Shown piece after piece: positions 8,954 to 19,615 of a stretch of DNA of 64,000 nt; positions within the stretch are counted from its first letter, which is position 1, and each line of letters begins with the position of its first letter. Source of the DNA: Anastrepha obliqua. Taxonomy: Eukaryota > Arthropoda > Insecta > Diptera > Tephritidae. The notes under the pieces are model-generated. The model saw only the letters and a list, made by a program, of their open reading frames with translations, was not told the origin of the DNA and made no database searches. The stretch covers positions 54,191,601 through 54,255,600 of the forward strand of contig NC_072894.1 of NCBI RefSeq assembly GCF_027943255.1, given 5' to 3'. Both the position numbers and the translations under genes were made by a program.

Positions 8954-11900
8954 TTATAATAATGTCTTTTCTTTCACAGCTTCACGGACAAAGTGATGAC
9001 GTATATCGACGTGTTTGGTGCGGTTATGGAAAATCGGATTTTTGCTTAGCTTACCGGCGCCTTGGTTGTCATTGTAGATGATTACTGTTCTGTCTTCGCC
9101 GGTTATTTCTCTGGCTAACCTCTTCAGGTGTATTGCTTCTTTGGTTGAATCAGAAAGCGCCATGTACTCAGCTTCGGTGCTTGACATAGCCACTGTACGC
9201 TGTTTTCTGGACTCCCAACTTATTGCTCCGTTCGCTAATTTAAATGTAAACCCGGTATATGATCTTCTGTCGTCAATATTTGACCCCCAATCGGCATCGG
9301 CGAATCCTTCTAAGGTGCTGTTTTTGGTTGAAGTGAAAGTCATTCCAAGATTCGGTGTACCTTTTAAATAGCGCAATACTCGCTTTGCTGCCACCCAGTG
9401 TGCACTTCCGAAGTTGGTGTTAAATTGACTCAATACGCTTACGATGTGTGCGATGTCTGGCCTTGTTGAAACAGCCAAGTACATTAGTGAGCCAACTAGA
9501 TTCTGGAATGGCAGTTTGCTTGCAGAATTACGTTCTTCTTCGGTTTTCGGAGACATTGCCTTAGACAGCTTTATGCTTGCGTTTGCAGGTGTGGCGACCG
9601 GTTTGCATTCTTCCATGTTAAATTTTTTCAGTAATTGACTTACGTATTTCGATTGACACATTGTAATAGTTTTTGTGTTTATACATTGATTAAATTCAAT
9701 CCCAAGGCAAAACTTTATCGGGCCTAAATCCTTCATTTCAAAAGTAGATGCCAGTTCATTTTTTATTTCTTCTAATTTTAGGTTGTTGTTCGACGCTACG
9801 ATTATGTCGTCAACATATATGGCAATAAGAGCAATAGTGCTTTTGCTTCTGTACATATATAAACACGGATCACATTTCGATGCTGTCATGTTCATATTTT
9901 GTAGCTTCTGATCTAGCTTTTGGTACCACAATCTACCCGACTGCTTTAAGCCATAGATTGCTTTTTTCAATAAACAGGCGTTGTCTTTCGTGTATTGAGA
10001 TGCTTCAGCATCGCTCAATATCTCATGCAAATCGCTGGGCAAAGTCATGTATATTTCGTTTTCTACAGTTCCGTTTATATATGCGCTTACAAAATCGAGC
10101 TGGTGGACCTCTAAACCCATTTCTGCTGAAAAAGCCATTAGCAGCCGTATGGTGTTTAGCCTAGCGACAGGTGCAAAGGTTTCATTATAATCAATTCCAG
10201 CCCTTTGAGTGAATCCTTTTGCTACCAGTCTAGCTTTTCTGGTGGCAACACTGCCATCTGATTTGTATTTAGTTCGAAAAGCCCACTTAGATTGGACAAT
10301 CTTCTTCCCAACCGGTCGATCTACGATTTCCCAAGTATTATTTGACATAAGCGTTCGGTATTCTTTTATCATGGCTTTCTTCCATTCGGTTGCTTCAGGA
10401 CTTGAGAGGGCTTCTTTACTGGTTTCTGGGTCGGTACTATGGGCTAATGCTGTACTGTGATGTTCATCTTCGAGAACCGCTTCCAGATCACTGGTAGAAT
10501 TTTCGTCGCTTGATGACATTTCGAAAACTGGTACCATATTGTATTCTAACCGTGGTCTACCGCGGGACTTAATCTTAATTTTCTTTCGGCGGCCTCTACC
10601 TCGTTTAAGAGCTCGTGGCGCTTGAACGCCCAAATCTCCAGTTGTTTGGGGTTGTTGTTGTTGGCTTTCGGGAAAATTTACCGGTGCCTTTTCTTTCGTT
10701 TGTTCTAACTGCGAATGTATTTCGATGTCTTTCGTTAAAAATTCTTCGTATGTGTCTATATTCTGTTGCGGGACAAACACGACGTCTCTACTTCGACGTA
10801 TTTTTCTGGCTACGGGGTCCCAAAGGCGGTAACCCTTCGACGTGTCGCAATAACCTACAAATATGCATTTTATGGACTTCGAATTGAATTTACACTTACT
10901 TGCAGTTTTGTCTAACATGTACGCTGTGCAGCCGAACTTTTGTAAATAGCTGACATGTGGAGTCCTTCCCATCCATATTTGGTAGGGAATTTCACCATTC
11001 AAACTTTGTGACGGACAGCGATTGCGTAAATAGTTTGCGGTATTGATAGCTTCTGCCCAATATGCTGGAGGAAGTCCCGATTGTATGAGCATGCATCTGG
11101 CCATTTCTACGATGGTTCGGTTTTTCCGTTCGGCTACTCCATTTTGCTGTGGAGTGTATTCGATAGTAAACTCTTGTCGTATACCTTCGGCTTTGAGGAA
11201 ACTTCTCATAGCATTGCTTGTGTATTCAGTTCCATTGTCACTTCGCAGACATTTAATTTTCTTACCAGATTGATTTTCCATTAAACGTTTATATTCTTTG
11301 AACTTTTCTAAAACTTCGCTTTTATGTTTTAGAAAGTAAATTTCGCACCACCGACTCTTGTCATCAATGAATGTGAGAAAGTAACGTGAGCCAGCAAAAG
11401 ATTGCGTTTTCATCGGCCCGCATACGTCACTGTGTACTAACTCTAAAACATCCATGGCTTCACGAGTCGACTTCTGGAATGGTTTCTGTGTCTGCTTTCC
11501 CTGAATACAAGTACTGCATGAAGTTAAGTTTGTTTTCGTATTTGCGTTTATTCCAATAACTTTTTTCTTGTCAATAACTGCCTTTAGATCTCTTTCGTTT
11601 AAATGGCCAAAGGCTTCGTGCCAATCTTGAAGTGATGTTGGTTTCATGTTGGCGATCGCTGTAAATTCAAAGCGTTCTTCAACGTAATACAGATTCTCTT
11701 TTCGTTCCGCAACGAGGATTCTTGCGCCTGTCGAAGCATTTTTTACAATAGCTTTGTTTCCGGTAAATGTCACTTCAAGACCATGCTGAGTCATTTTTGG
11801 CACTGACAACAAATTTGTTCGGAGGTCCGGCACATATAATGTTTCGTTAAGTGTAACATTACAACCGGTATTCGATTTGATTTCCACTATTCCGCGCCCT

Positions 11901-12243
11901 TCTATTTTCGTAAAGCTCTCATTTGCTAACGCTAACGTTTTGCCGTTTAAGGTTTTAAAATGTCGAAATTTTTCACGCAATGCACACATGTGCGACGATG
12001 CCCCTGAATCTAGACACCATCTGCCACTCATATTTACGCTGCTTGCACCTAAAACGATTTCTTCAACTTTGCACGACGAATGGTTTTGTTCTTGCCTCTG
12101 TTGTGGCTTTCTGTGCTTGAAATTTTTGGATTTACAATCTCTTGCTTTGTGGCCTATCTTTCCGCATGTGTGACAAGCGTATTTGAAAGATTGTTTCTGT
12201 TGATCTTCCCTTGCTGTGTTTGGTGGTCGACCTCTGCTTTTAT
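8954..12243 (-). CDS. pol: Copia pol: protease, integrase, reverse transcriptase, RNase H (interrupted upstream by MITE)
   Basis: Counted from the ATG at 12031, the frame shows protease CLDSGASSH (near residue 8), the integrase zinc region (HEAFGHLNERDL, CSTCIQGKQ), integrase core DVCGPM, DNGTEYTS and PQQNGVAERKNR, reverse transcriptase LDFVSAYINGTVENEIYM and YVDDIIVAS, and RNase H DADWGSN, SSTEAEYMAL and DNQGA. This order, integrase before RT, defines copia. Upstream of the ATG the same frame continues through a gag CCHC knuckle to the MITE. A frameshift near 8960 removes the last residues: an ADVLTK tail follows in another frame. Otherwise strikingly intact. Confidence 0.95.
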
Positions 12244-12247
12244 TTAA

Positions 12248-12978
12248 GGGGTCAGTCTACTTTGGAGACTCGAAAAAAAGGCTATATTCGTGATTTTTTT
12301 TTTGAGAAAACTATAAATGATAGTAATATAAAATTTGTTTGATTTATTAAATAAAGTCTTAAAATTCAGAAATAAATTTTTTTTTATTCAATTTTATAGT
12401 ATTTTTAGTAAAAAAATAGCAGTGAAGCGTAACGTCTCAAACATGGGTTGGTGAGGCAGCTCCATCAGAACTCAAGAACGGCTTGTCTGAAACAAAAAAA
12501 TCAAAATGTTTCAGATTCAGTAAGATACTGGCTACAAAATGACCCTCGGATATTAGGTTTTAATGAAGACAAAAAAAATGGCTGATAAAAATGGAAAATT
12601 TTTGATAGAACGGTTTTTTTTTTCGCATATTTAAAAAAAATATATAGTAAAAATTTAAAATTTCAAAACCCCCGAGCGTCAATTTGGTGAAAATTATGTC
12701 TAGAATAGGTGATCCAAATTTTATGAAAATCGGTTGATTAGTTTTTGAGATACAGTGGAGCTAGATTTTGAAAACGTTGTTTTGAGAAAAACGCGTTTAA
12801 AGTTTTTAATGCACGCTATACGCGCAGGTAGACGAAATGATGTTCAGGTAAAAAAAAAATAGTTAGAGTGCTCGGATTTTCTTAAAATTTTTACACAATA
12901 TTTCTGGATATATATACTTTCAAATTATGCAAAAAAAAAAAATTGAAAAATTTTAAAGTGACAAAGTAGACTAACCCC
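12248..12978. mobile_element. TTAA-flanked MITE in copia gag-pol
   Basis: Imperfect terminal repeats GGGGTCAGTCTACTTTG (left) and its complement with TTAG (right) bound 731 bp with no coding capacity. TTAA flanks both ends (12244-12247, 12979-12982), as for piggyBac; a TAA target with GGGG ends (PIF/Harbinger-like) is the alternative. MITE plus one TTAA is 735 bp, a multiple of three, and gag and pol are in the same frame on its two sides. The interior is T-rich. Confidence 0.82.
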
Positions 12979-13597
12979 TTAAGTTACGTCTATTCGCATA
13001 CAATACGTCTTCGGGATCTGCTTCTTCATGTCGTTTCCGTGCTTCGAACTCCTCTAATAATTTCACTTTCAGCATTTCTAGTTTCGGTAGTTTTTCTTGC
13101 GTCTCAATTGCAATTCTGAACGTTTCGTATTCGTTAGGAATACTATACAAAAGCAGGATGGTCAATAGTTCATCTATGACGACCATATCCATTTCTACAA
13201 GCTTATCAACAATGTCGAAAAATTTTCGCAAATGTTCGTGCATATCATCACCGGGTGTCATTTTGTGCAATATGAGCGATTTGAGCAACATTGCTTGACG
13301 TGCTGGTCCGCGGGATTGATATACCGAATGAAGTTTATCCCAAATATCCTTCGATGTACGACATTGTTTAATTTGCTGTAATTCGGTTGGAGAGATTGAT
13401 AATACTAAATCTGACCTTGCTTTGGCATCGCTATCTATCCATTCGTTCACTGCTTCGGGTGGCGCTTCTGGTTTTATACAGCTGCCATTCACGTATTTCC
13501 ACGTCCCATTTTTTATTAAAATGGCCTCAACCTGTATTTTCCAGGTATCAAAATTTTCTTTATTCAGACGTTCAATATTAATTGCCGAAAAACTCAT
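12979..13597 (-). CDS. gag: Copia gag, 5' part (cut by MITE)
   Basis: Starts at ATG 13597 with SAINIERLNKENFDTWKIQ, the usual beginning of insect copia gag (UBN2-like domain), and runs about 206 codons through LYANRRNL before entering the MITE, where a stop follows within three codons. In the undisturbed element this frame continues into a CCHC knuckle (CHTCGKIGHKARDC, about 12140) and then protease as one polyprotein. The protein packages RNA in the virus-like particle. Confidence 0.9.
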
Positions 13598-13720
13598 TTT
13601 TCAGTTTGCACTTCACGTTTTTTTTGTTTTTTTTTTTTTTCGTTTCTATGGATTTTTATTTTCTTCTGTTGTCAAGATCTTTTCTTTGTTTCGCAGTTGT
13701 GGTTAAATGGGAACTATCCA

Positions 13721-13751
13721 GGCGCAGTGGAAGCGTGCTGGGCCCATAACC
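13721..13751 (-). other. Copia primer-binding site matching the 5' half of initiator tRNA-Met
   Basis: The plus strand directly beside the 5' LTR reads as 31 consecutive bases of insect initiator tRNA-Met (as I know it, nucleotides 9-39), ending CTGGGCCCATAACC. Copia is known to prime from the cleaved 5' half of this tRNA, whose 3' end is nucleotide 39, exactly the base next to the LTR. The complementarity here is about twice the roughly 15 nt described for copia. Confidence 0.85.
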
Positions 13752-13907
13752 TATTAAAAATATCGCAGAGTCTTGTTCGAACGTGTTCTTTATTATTTGA
13801 ACAACCAGGAAGTGAAAAAATGTGTATTTAATTAATTGACATAAATGACATTTAAGTCTAAGTAATATGGGTGATGCCAGATTTGTGATACATTATCCAT
13901 TTCAACA
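13752..13907 (-). repeat. 5' LTR of copia element
   Basis: 156 bp, matching 8594-8749 with one visible difference (TTAATTAATT against TTAATGAATT). It abuts the tRNA-derived primer site on its left and the CTAAC duplication on its right. Confidence 0.93.
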
Positions 13908-15314
13908 CTAACAACATAATAAGACCACCTATCCTTAATAATCCTAGCCCCGACCCAATACCAAACCCATCAGTAAGGCCACAAAGTTTTCAAATAAATG
14001 CCGAATTAGAAAATAGGATAGCTTCCATTTGTGCACAACAGTGTAGGAGTATTGTGCAGTCTATAATAAACCCCAACGCGGACATAAATTACGGAAATGA
14101 CCAAACCATAGAGGAAAGATATAGGGAAAACTTAAACGACTTGGACAAAATTCCAGACATAGTAAGAAGTTTGAGAGAATTTTCTGGAAACCCATCCGAA
14201 TTTAACTCCTGGAAAAAAAGTGTCGATAGGGTATTACAAATCTACAACTCAATGAGGGGAACTCCAAAATTCTATGGAATCCTAAGCGTAATTAGAAATA
14301 AAATAGTAGGGAATGCAGATATTGCATTAGAATCGTACAATACACCTCTGGACTGGAATAGTATAGTAAGATGTTTGACCCTACATTACGCCGATAAACG
14401 TGACTTAGGTACACTGGAGTACCAAATGACCTCACTTATCCAGGGAAGAAATAGTATTCAAATTTTTTATCAACAAGTCTACTCGCATCTATCCTTGATC
14501 CTAAACAAAATTGGTTGTATGGAAATGGGACAAGAGTCTTTGCGACTTTTGACTCAAACATATCGAGACAAAGCTCTCGATACTTTTATAAGAGGCTTAA
14601 ACGGAGATCTACCGAGACTCCTAGGTATTCGTGAACCTTCAGATCTTCCACAAGCACTACATCTTTGCTTGAAGTGAGAAAACCAACATTATAGGTCAGA
14701 ATACGCGAATAAACACCAAAACCACAAACATCGTCAACAACCACCACTTCCTTCAACGCGTAACTTGAACACGCAAAATTATAACAGACCATTTTACCCG
14801 GAATTAACGTTTCAACACCCTACCAAATATAGTACCCCTATGAACAGTATGCAACAAAATACATTTAAAAATCAACCGCTTTTCCCTCACCATAACCCCC
14901 AACCTGCGTTCCAACCGCATCACCAAATGCGACAACAATTCCAGTTTCAACCAACAAGACCGACAGCACCTAAACCCCAACGATCTGAACCAATAGAGGT
15001 TGATCAGTCGATACAAACAAGAAATATTAACTAATATACCAAAACAGACCCCGTCAAATGATACAACTGCAAGGCAAAAGACCTGCATCAATGAATCACG
15101 TCCCACCACCATTTAAACAACAACGAAATTTTCACGTACAAACTAAACAGCAAAATTTTGACATTTCAATAGAATCTGAAGAATTTCAACCCGAAAATTA
15201 CGAAGACAACTACTACCAGCAACTGCAAAACGAAGATATTGAAAACTACGTTGAATCCTTAGATCAACAGGATCAACAATATGGAATACCTACCCTAGAT
15301 CTGACTGATATTCA

Positions 15315-15368
15315 TTTTTTAGGCTGACGTATTCTTCGCTTCCATATTTCGAATGTAAGGCGAAGAAT
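15315..15368 (+). promoter_or_regulatory. -1 ribosomal frameshift signal at gypsy gag/pol junction, copy 1
   Basis: In the gag frame the codons read CAT TTT TTA, giving the canonical slippery heptamer T TTT TTA (15315-15321), two codons before the gag stop at 15325. Nine bases downstream begins a perfect 9 bp inverted repeat ATTCTTCGC/GCGAAGAAT (15331-15339, 15360-15368). The protease/RT frame is -1 relative to gag, as this signal predicts. Confidence 0.85.
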
Positions 15369-17448
15369 GGTCAAATTTTAAAAATTTTAATAGACACAGG
15401 GTCTAATAAAAATTATATTCAATCATCTCTCGTTAACAATCCTAAACAAAACGAAAAAATTTTTTTTGCCAACTCAGTTTCTGGCGACATTAAAATCACG
15501 CATTATACATTCGCGAATCTGTTTAATTTACCCAATCATCCTATTAAATTTTATATTTTACCTTCTTTAAAATCATTTCATGGCATTTTAGGCCATGACA
15601 GCTTACAGGAACTAAATGCTATAATTCATATTAAGGAAGAATACATGGTAATAAATAAAAAAATCAAAATTAAAATTCACCAACAAATTTCCCAATCCGT
15701 AAACAAAATGGAATTTAGAACTAGTCATATGGACGAAGTTCAAAAATCTCAATTAGAAGAAATTATAAATAACCATCCCAATTTATTCAAAGACCCTAAT
15801 AAAAAACTTACATTTACTTCTCGAATCAAAGGAGAAATTCGAACCACATCTGACTCACCGATATATTGCAAATCATATCCTTATCCCATGGCACTTAAAG
15901 ACGAAGTTGGAAAACAAATAAATGAACTTTTAAGCGATGGTATAATCAGGCCTTCTAGATCACCTTATAATGCACCCGTCTGGATTGTCCCGAAAAAAAT
16001 GGATGCATCCGGTGAAAAAAAATTCAGAATGGTCATCGACTACAGAAAGCTGAACCCTGTCACCGTAGCCGATAGATACCCTATCCCGGAAATTAATGAA
16101 GTTCTCGCAAATTTAGGGAAAAATAAGCACTTTTCAGTGGTAGACCTTAAAAGTGGTTTTCACCAAATTCTTCTAAAAGAATGCGACATAGAAAAAACCG
16201 CATTCTCAGTCAATAACGGAAAGTTTGAATTCGTCCGACTTCCATTCGGATTAAAAAACTCGCCATCAATTTTCCAACGTACTTTGGATGATGTTTTAAG
16301 GCATCACATCGGTAAAATATGTTATGTCTACATAGATGACATAATTATATTTTCCAAATCCGAAAGAGAACACTTCGAAAATCTATATAAAATATTCGAA
16401 ACATTAGAATCCGCAAACTTCAAAATACAACTAGACAAGTGTGAATTTTTAAAAACAGAAATTGAATTTCTAGGTTTTATTGTCGGAACTCAAGGAATAA
16501 AAGCTAACAAACAAAAAGTAGAAGCAATAGCCCAACTACAACCCCCAAAAACTCTAAAAGATTTGAGAAGCTTTCTAGGCATGTCAGGTTATTATAGGCG
16601 TTTCATACAAGATTACGCGAAACTTGCTAAACCCCTGACATCCCTTTTAAGAGGGGAGGAAGGACGCATCTCAAAAAATGCCTCCAAGAATACAAAAATA
16701 TCTTTAGACCAAATGCTCTGGATGCATTTCAAAAATTAAAAAAATCGTTGGTCTCAAGTGAATAATTCTCTCTCATCCCGACTTTGAAAAATGTTTCGAG
16801 TTAACGACAGATGCTTCCGACTACGCAATAGGCGCAGTTTTATCTCAAAACAAAAAACCTATGACATTCCTTTCCCGAACACTGAGTAAAACCGAAGAAA
16901 ATTATACCACAAATGAAAAGGAAATGTTGGCTATAATTTGGGCATTAAATTCACTGAGAAATTATCTGTATGGATCCCGAAAGGTAATCATATTCACAGA
17001 CCACCAACCTTTAACATATGCTCTTAGTAGTAAAAACACTAACAGCAAAATGAAGAGATGGAAAGCCATCTTAGAAGAATACGATTATATACTCAGATAT
17101 CAACCCGGTAAAACAAACGTGGTAGCAGATGCACTATCTAGGCCACCACAGATAAACTCAATGACAGCGACCCAACATAGCGACGAAAGTTCATCAGACA
17201 ATAAAATACCAGCAGTGGAATGTCCTATAAACGCCTTCAAAAACCAAATTCATATTTTAATAGACAAGCATGATAACTACAAATTTGAAATTCCCTTTCC
17301 AACTTATCACAGGCATATAATAAAAAAACCGCAATATACCAGAAATATATTAATTTCAATTCTAAAAAAATATCTTAATTCTAGCGTAATTAATGGACTA
17401 CTTACTACCGAGCCAATCATGCGAATAATTCAAGAATTTTATTCTGAA

Positions 17449-18649
17449 CTAGCAAACCCGGCCCGCTTCGCTGGGCAAAGACATGGTGGGTCCACGTTTT
17501 GGCATATATTTCGAGACCCTAGTCATCAATAGGTATGAAAATTACCCCACATTAAAGCACTTATCGACAGCTTTCATTTGATGCCCATATTGCACATCCA
17601 CAACCAAAGGTTACCCGGGCCCACGTTTTGACCTATATCTCGAGACCCCAGTCACGGAGCGGCATGAGAAATACTCTGTGCTAAAGCATTCACCAACAGC
17701 TTTCAATTGATATCCATATTGTACAAACACATTCTAGGGTCCACGTGTTGGTCTCTATCTCGGGACCCTAGTCACGGAGCGGCATGAAAAATACTCTGAA
17801 CTAAAGCATTCACCAACAGCTTCCATTTGATACCCATATTGTACAAACACATTCTAGGGTCCACGTGTTGGTCTCTATCTCGGGACCCTAGTCACGGAGC
17901 CGCATGAAAAATACTCTGAACTAAAGCATTCACCAACAGCTACCATTTGATACCCATATTGTATATACACATCCGAAGGTTACCCGGGCCCACATTTTGA
18001 CCTATATCTCGAGACCCCAGTCACGGAGCGGCATGAGAAATACTCTGTACTAAAGCATTCACCAACAGCTTCCAATTGATATCCATATTGTACAAACACA
18101 TTCTAGGGTCCACGTGTTGGTCTCTATCTCGGGACCCTAGTCACGGAGCGGATGGAAATACTCTGAACTAAAGCATTCACCAACAGCTTCCATTTGATAC
18201 CCATATTGTATATACACATCCGAAGGTTAACCGGGCCCACGTTTTGACCTATATCTCGAGACCCCAGTCTCGGAGGGGCATGAAAAATACTCTGTACTAA
18301 AGCATTCACCAACAGCTTCAATTTGATATTCATATTGTACAAACACATTCTAGGGTCCACGTTTTGGTCTCTATCTCGAGACCCTAGTCACGGAGCGGCA
18401 TGAGAAATACTCTGAACTAAAGCATTCACCAACAGCTTTCATTTGATACCCATATTGTATATACACATCCGAAGGTTACCCGGGTCCACGTTTTGACCAT
18501 TTTCCCGGCAATTATTCGAATTTTTCTCACCTTTAGAACCTTCCCAAGACCTCCACGAATAATTCAAGACCAAGATAAGATAAATCCGTTCAGCCATTCT
18601 CGAGTTATAAGCGAACATAGGGACAGATTTTCACATTTATATATATAGA
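17449..18649 (-). mobile_element. Non-autonomous Helitron in gypsy pol
   Basis: The 1201 bp insertion is absent from copy 2. It sits between A and T with no duplication. On the minus strand it starts TCTATATATATAAATG and ends with a GC-rich palindrome (GCCCAGCG/GCGGGC), eight bases, then CTAG: the hallmarks of a Helitron (5' TC, hairpin, CTRR, A^T target). It has no Rep/helicase. Most of its interior is a tandem array of about 120 bp units. Confidence 0.88.
17540..18500. repeat. Tandem array of 119-130 bp units inside the Helitron
   Basis: The marker CACCAACAGC recurs at 17691, 17811, 17931, 18060, 18179, 18308 and 18428, with a diverged one near 17565. Spacing is 119-130 bp. Two unit types alternate: one with a TATTGTACAAACACATTC segment, the other with TATTGTATATACACATCC, giving a partial higher-order pattern. 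Confidence 0.9.
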
Positions 18650-19615
18650 TATTTCATAAATTACAAAATTAGATTCACACAGTCACAGGTCAAAGAAATA
18701 ACTAAGGATGTAGAACAAGAAGAGGTCTTAATCAAGGAACACAGAAGAGCCCACAGAGATGCTAAGGAAAATAGAGAGCAAATAAAAAAAAATTTTTATT
18801 TCCCAAAAATGACGGAAAAATCCAATAGAATTGTTAAAAATTGTCAAATTTGCAGAGAACAAAAATACGATCATCGTCCTAATAAACCACAATTCCAACC
18901 CACACCAATTCCACAAAATCCTGGAGAAATGGTCCACATTGATATTAACTCCACCGAAGGAAACCTCGTACTAACAGCAATAGACAAATTTTCGAAATAC
19001 GCTTTAGTCAAAATTCTAAAGTCTAGGGCAATAGAAGATATTAAAGAACCATTAAAAGAAATCGTTTTAGCTTTTGGCATCCCTAAGTCCATAGTCATAG
19101 ATAATGAAAAGTCTCTAAATTCCGTATCAATAAATTTTCTTCTTAAAGATCAATTTGGCATCGAAAGCTCTGTTAATGGTCAAATAGAAAGATTTCACTC
19201 AACCCTTTCAGAGATTATGAGATGCTTAAAACCAGACAAACTTCACACTACTTTTCACGATTTACTTACCAGAGCAATACACGAGTATAACAGGTCGATT
19301 CACTCCACCACCGGCAAAAAACCGATAGATATATTTTTTAACAGAAATTCAAGTAATGATCCAAAAAAAGCAATTTTGGACAAGCAAGAAATCATCAATC
19401 GTTTAACAGAAAAACAGAAACAGGACTTAAACTACCATAATCAGAATAGGCACGAAATAAAAACGTATTTACCAGGAGAAGAAATTTTTGTCAAAGTTAA
19501 CAAGAGACTAGGATCAATACTAACTCCTAGGTATAAAAAGGAAATAGTCAAAGAAGATAGAGACTCAACTGTTTTAACAATGACAGGCAGAATTGTCTAT
19601 AAAAATCATATTAAA

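Larger units (their letters stand above)
8594..13907 (-). mobile_element. Copia-type LTR retrotransposon (young) nested in gypsy gag
   Basis: Two 156 bp LTRs (8594-8749 and 13752-13907) differ at a single base I can see, and the insertion is flanked by a 5 bp duplication CTAAC (8589-8593 and 13908-13912). Copy 2 of the unit has the empty site at about 39093. The element reads on the minus strand: 5' LTR on the right, gag-pol leftward, 3' LTR on the left. A 731 bp MITE interrupts gag-pol. Near-identical LTRs and the empty site argue for recent insertion. Confidence 0.95.
8579..15327 (+). pseudogene. gag: Gypsy-type element 1 gag, copy 1, split by copia and frameshifted
   Basis: The first five codons (8579-8593) are cut off from the rest (13913-15327) by the copia insertion with its CTAAC duplication. 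The body has the errantivirus gag pattern (SLREFSGNPSEFNSW, DWNSIVRCLTLHYADKRDL) followed by a Gln/Asn/Pro-rich tail. An in-frame TGA at 14675-14677 is shared with copy 2; a 4-5 base insertion near 15033 is private to this copy. Gag would form the particle shell. Not functional as it stands. Confidence 0.88.
15322..19615 (+). pseudogene. pol: Gypsy-type element 1 pol, copy 1, interrupted by Helitron
   Basis: Protease LIDTGSN (about 15390) is in frame with the RT part (VIDYRKLNP, VVDLKSGFHQI, LPFGLKNSPSIFQ, YIDDIIIFS), up to a stop at 16739. RNase H (FTDHQPLTYALS, VVADALSRPP) follows in another frame after small indels. The Helitron at 17449-18649 interrupts the connection to the integrase, which resumes after it (zinc CQICREQK, core HIDINST, DNEKSLNS, NGQIERFHSTL). 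A short piece between the second and third catalytic residues seems missing, as in copy 2. Dead copy. Confidence 0.92.

Noticed and set aside
13721..13751. tRNA-Met gene
   Set aside because: Only the 5' half is present and it abuts the copia LTR, so it is a primer-binding site.
17540..18500. CRISPR-like array
   Set aside because: Units are 119-130 bp without constant repeat plus unique spacers, and lie inside a Helitron of a eukaryote.
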